A DNA stretch of 64,000 bases from Anaeramoeba ignava (taxonomy: Eukaryota; Metamonada; Anaeramoebidae), in NCBI GenBank assembly GCA_028826165.1, contig JAPDFW010000068.1, forward strand, positions 62,001 through 126,000. The letters are read 5' to 3'. Positions 62,069 through 64,000 of this stretch are shown one piece after another. The notes under the pieces were generated by a model, which had not been told where the DNA came from, did no database searches, and was given only the letters and a program-made list of their open reading frames with translations. The position numbers were made by a program, and so were the translations under genes. The first letter of the stretch is position 1. Every line of letters starts with the position of its first letter.

Positions 62069-63470
62069 TTAATCTTTTTTAGGAGAATAACTTGGAGTTC
62101 TTAAGTTTCTTGGAGCAGGACTTTGTGATCTGTTTAAAGGAGAAGCAGATCTTGAATTTGGAGCAGCTCTTTGAGGAGAAGGAGTATTAGAACCAGATTT
62201 ACGAGGAGGAGATCTTGAATTATGATTTAATGAACCATCTCTAACTGGTGATCTTGAAGGTGATCTTGATGGTGTTCTTGGTTTTCTTTCCATTGATGGT
62301 GTTCTTGATTTTCTTTCTCTTGATAATGATCTTGATGGTGTTCTTGGTTTTCTTTCTCTTGATGGTGTTCTTGATCTTCTTCTTCTTGGTGGTGATCTAG
62401 ATCTTCTTGGTGGTGATCTTGATCTTCTTGGTGGTGATCTAGATCTTCTTCTTCTTGGTGGTGATCTTGATCTTCTTCTTGGTGGTGATCTAGATCTAAA
62501 TAATTTATTATATTTGATTTATATTATTTAATTTATAATATTTAATTTATATTATTTAATTTATAATATTTGATTTATAATATTTGATTTATAATATTTA
62601 ATTTATAATATTTAATTTATATTATTTAATTTATAATATTTAATTTATAATATTTAATTTATAATATTTAATTTATATTATTTAATTTATAATATTTAAT
62701 TTATAATATTTAATTTATAATATTTAATTTATAATATTTAATTTATATTATTTAATTTTATATATTTAATTTATATTATTTAATTTATAATATTTAATTT
62801 ATAATATTTAATTTATAATATTTAATTTATAATATTTAATTTATATTATTTAATTTATAATATTTGATTTATAATATTTGATTTATAATATTTAATTTAT
62901 AATATTTAATTTATAATATTTAATTTATAATATTTAATTTATATTATTTAATTTATAATATTTAATTTATAATATTTAATTTATAATATTTAATTTATAA
63001 TATTTGATTTATAATATTTGATTTAAAATATTTAATATATAATATTTGATTTATAATTTTTAATTTATATTATTTAATTTATAATACCTAAATGAACCTC
63101 TTCCTCTTGGTGGGAATCGACTTTTTCTTTCAAGACCTTCATCATAATCTAATTTAAGTCTTCTTCCTTCAAAAGAATATCCTTGAAATCTATGATAAGC
63201 ATCTTCTGCATCTCTTTTATCCACAAATGTAACAAAACCCCAACCTTTATTTAAAAAATGAAATTAATTTTTTTTTTGACAAAACAATAAAATAAAAAAT
63301 TATTCAAAAAAAGAAGGAGTAACTTACCTCTACTTCTTCCTGTTCTAAAATCTTTTCCAATCATTACACGTTGAAGTTCTCCACATTTTAAAAATAAATG
63401 TTCTAAATCTTTTTCATCAACAAAGAAAGGAAGATTGCCAACATATAAGCATCTTGAAGGTTCTTTTTCC
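62069..63470 (-). CDS. SR-type RNA-binding protein (RRM plus RS domain), 5' end not resolved
   Basis: Visible exons: 63470-63328, 63244-63088 and 62495-62069, joined by GT-AG introns (donors GTAAGT and GTATTAT). An RRM is split by the first intron: CLYVGNL (RNP2), FRTGRSRGWGFVTF (RNP1) and AYHRFQGYSFEGRRLKLDYD. An RGG-like PPRGRGSF follows. The last exon is an RS/SP domain made of RSRSPPRR, RKPRTPSRS and similar repeats, ending TPSYSPKKD. This layout fits an SR or SR-like splicing factor, acting in the nucleus and regulated by RS phosphorylation. The exon at 63470 is entered through an ATTAATCAG acceptor, so the first coding exon lies further upstream, perhaps beyond the window. Confidence 0.82.
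62496..63087 (-). repeat. SR gene intron, ATATTTAATTTATA 14-base array
   Basis: This 592-base intron is a tandem array of a 14-base unit (TTTAATTTATAATA) with TTTGATTTATAATA and TTTAATTTATATTA variants. It is distinct in unit length from the hexamer, 12-base and 18-base arrays in the other introns. Confidence 0.85.
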
Positions 63471-64000
63471 CTGATTAATATTTTACAGTTAAATTATTCA
63501 AAATCAAAAATCAAAGAAAATCAAAAAAAAGTTTTTTTGTAAAATGAATATATTTATAAATTTATGAAGTCAAAATCAATTTAAAATCGAATTAAAAATT
63601 AAATCAAAATCAAATCAATCTAAAATCAAATCAAGTCAAAATCAATTTAAATCAAGTCAAAATCAATTTAAATCAAGTCAAATTCAAGTCAAATCAAAAC
63701 CAAGTCAAAATTAATTAGAATCAATTTAAATTAAAATCAAGTCAAAATCAAATAGAATCAGCAAATCAAATGACAACCAAAAAAAAAAGAAAATCAAAAG
63801 AAATCAAAAAATTCATCTTGCATTTAAGCAAATAAATTTCAAGACAAAGAGCATAAAGATAAAGGATCATAAAAAAAAGGTTTTTGATTTGTTAATTAAG
63901 TATATCAACATGAATTGAATAAAAATAATCAATCCAATCAAAACCAAAACCAAAACCAAAATCAAAACCAAAACCAAAACCAAAATTAAAATATCAATCC
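63471..64000 (-). other. Probable 5' intron of the SR gene, no exon recognised
   Basis: The region upstream of the ATTAATCAG acceptor is low complexity: TCAAAATCAATTTAAATCAAG repeats (63565-63750), a more mixed stretch at 63760-63900 and AAAACC repeats at the window edge. I could not identify a first coding exon here. It reads as intron, or as intron plus 5' leader. Confidence 0.4.

Overview
The window is nuclear DNA from a single-celled eukaryote. It is very rich in A and T, genes are cut by GT-AG introns, and protein genes sit close together on both strands (the tail of one gene can lie 75 bases from the start codon of the next). TAA and TGA both end clear reading frames, so the standard code fits. 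Eukaryote-specific genes include importin-5, AP-1 gamma adaptin, ribosomal protein uL11, a USP25/28-type protein, DPAGT1/ALG7, Rab GTPases, DNA polymerase epsilon and an SR-type RRM protein. The mix of BTB and ankyrin-BTB proteins, tandem Rabs, long coiled coils and Asn/Gln-rich tracts reminds me of Anaeramoeba-like protists. That is only a tentative guess.

Layout, left to right: BTB protein (-, 34-1431); importin-5 in six exons (+, 1589-6655); a 1.6 kb repeat spacer; coiled-coil protein (+, 8231-10034); AP-1 gamma (-, 14194-10230); uL11 (-, 16279-14535); UBA-UIM-pseudoUSP (+, 16758-21590); Asn-rich protein (+, 22110-24818); a giant coiled-coil protein (-, 37136-25053) whose 15-codon first exon lies across a 7.4 kb repeat-filled intron; DPAGT1 (+, 37412-38569); ankyrin-BTB protein (-, 41421-38722); FolD/MTHFD (-, 42636-41497); four tandem Rab paralogues (+, 43131-48806); a coiled-coil protein (-, 50268-49033); DNA polymerase epsilon (-, 60496-50526); a small coiled-coil protein (-, 61823-60633); an SR-type RRM protein (-, from beyond 63470 to 62069).

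The outstanding feature is a 453-residue intein inside the catalytic motif C of DNA polymerase epsilon, placed exactly between D and TD of the DTD active-site motif. It has Ser1, a block B T-x-x-H, a C-terminal HN and Thr+1, and its endonuclease motifs are degenerate. The host exons rebuild to a mature protein of about 2225 residues, the normal size for Pol2/POLE.

Other points: importin-5 contains an AT-AC intron with a textbook U12-type donor. About ten genes or gene parts show a frame change, and nearly all need one base to be skipped (+1) in genes that otherwise look intact. The USP25/28 homologue has lost all its catalytic residues. Long low-complexity arrays fill introns and spacers, usually with the A-rich strand as the sense strand. 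The genes are a mix of housekeeping functions (replication, transport, translation, glycosylation, folate metabolism, vesicle traffic) and do not form one pathway.
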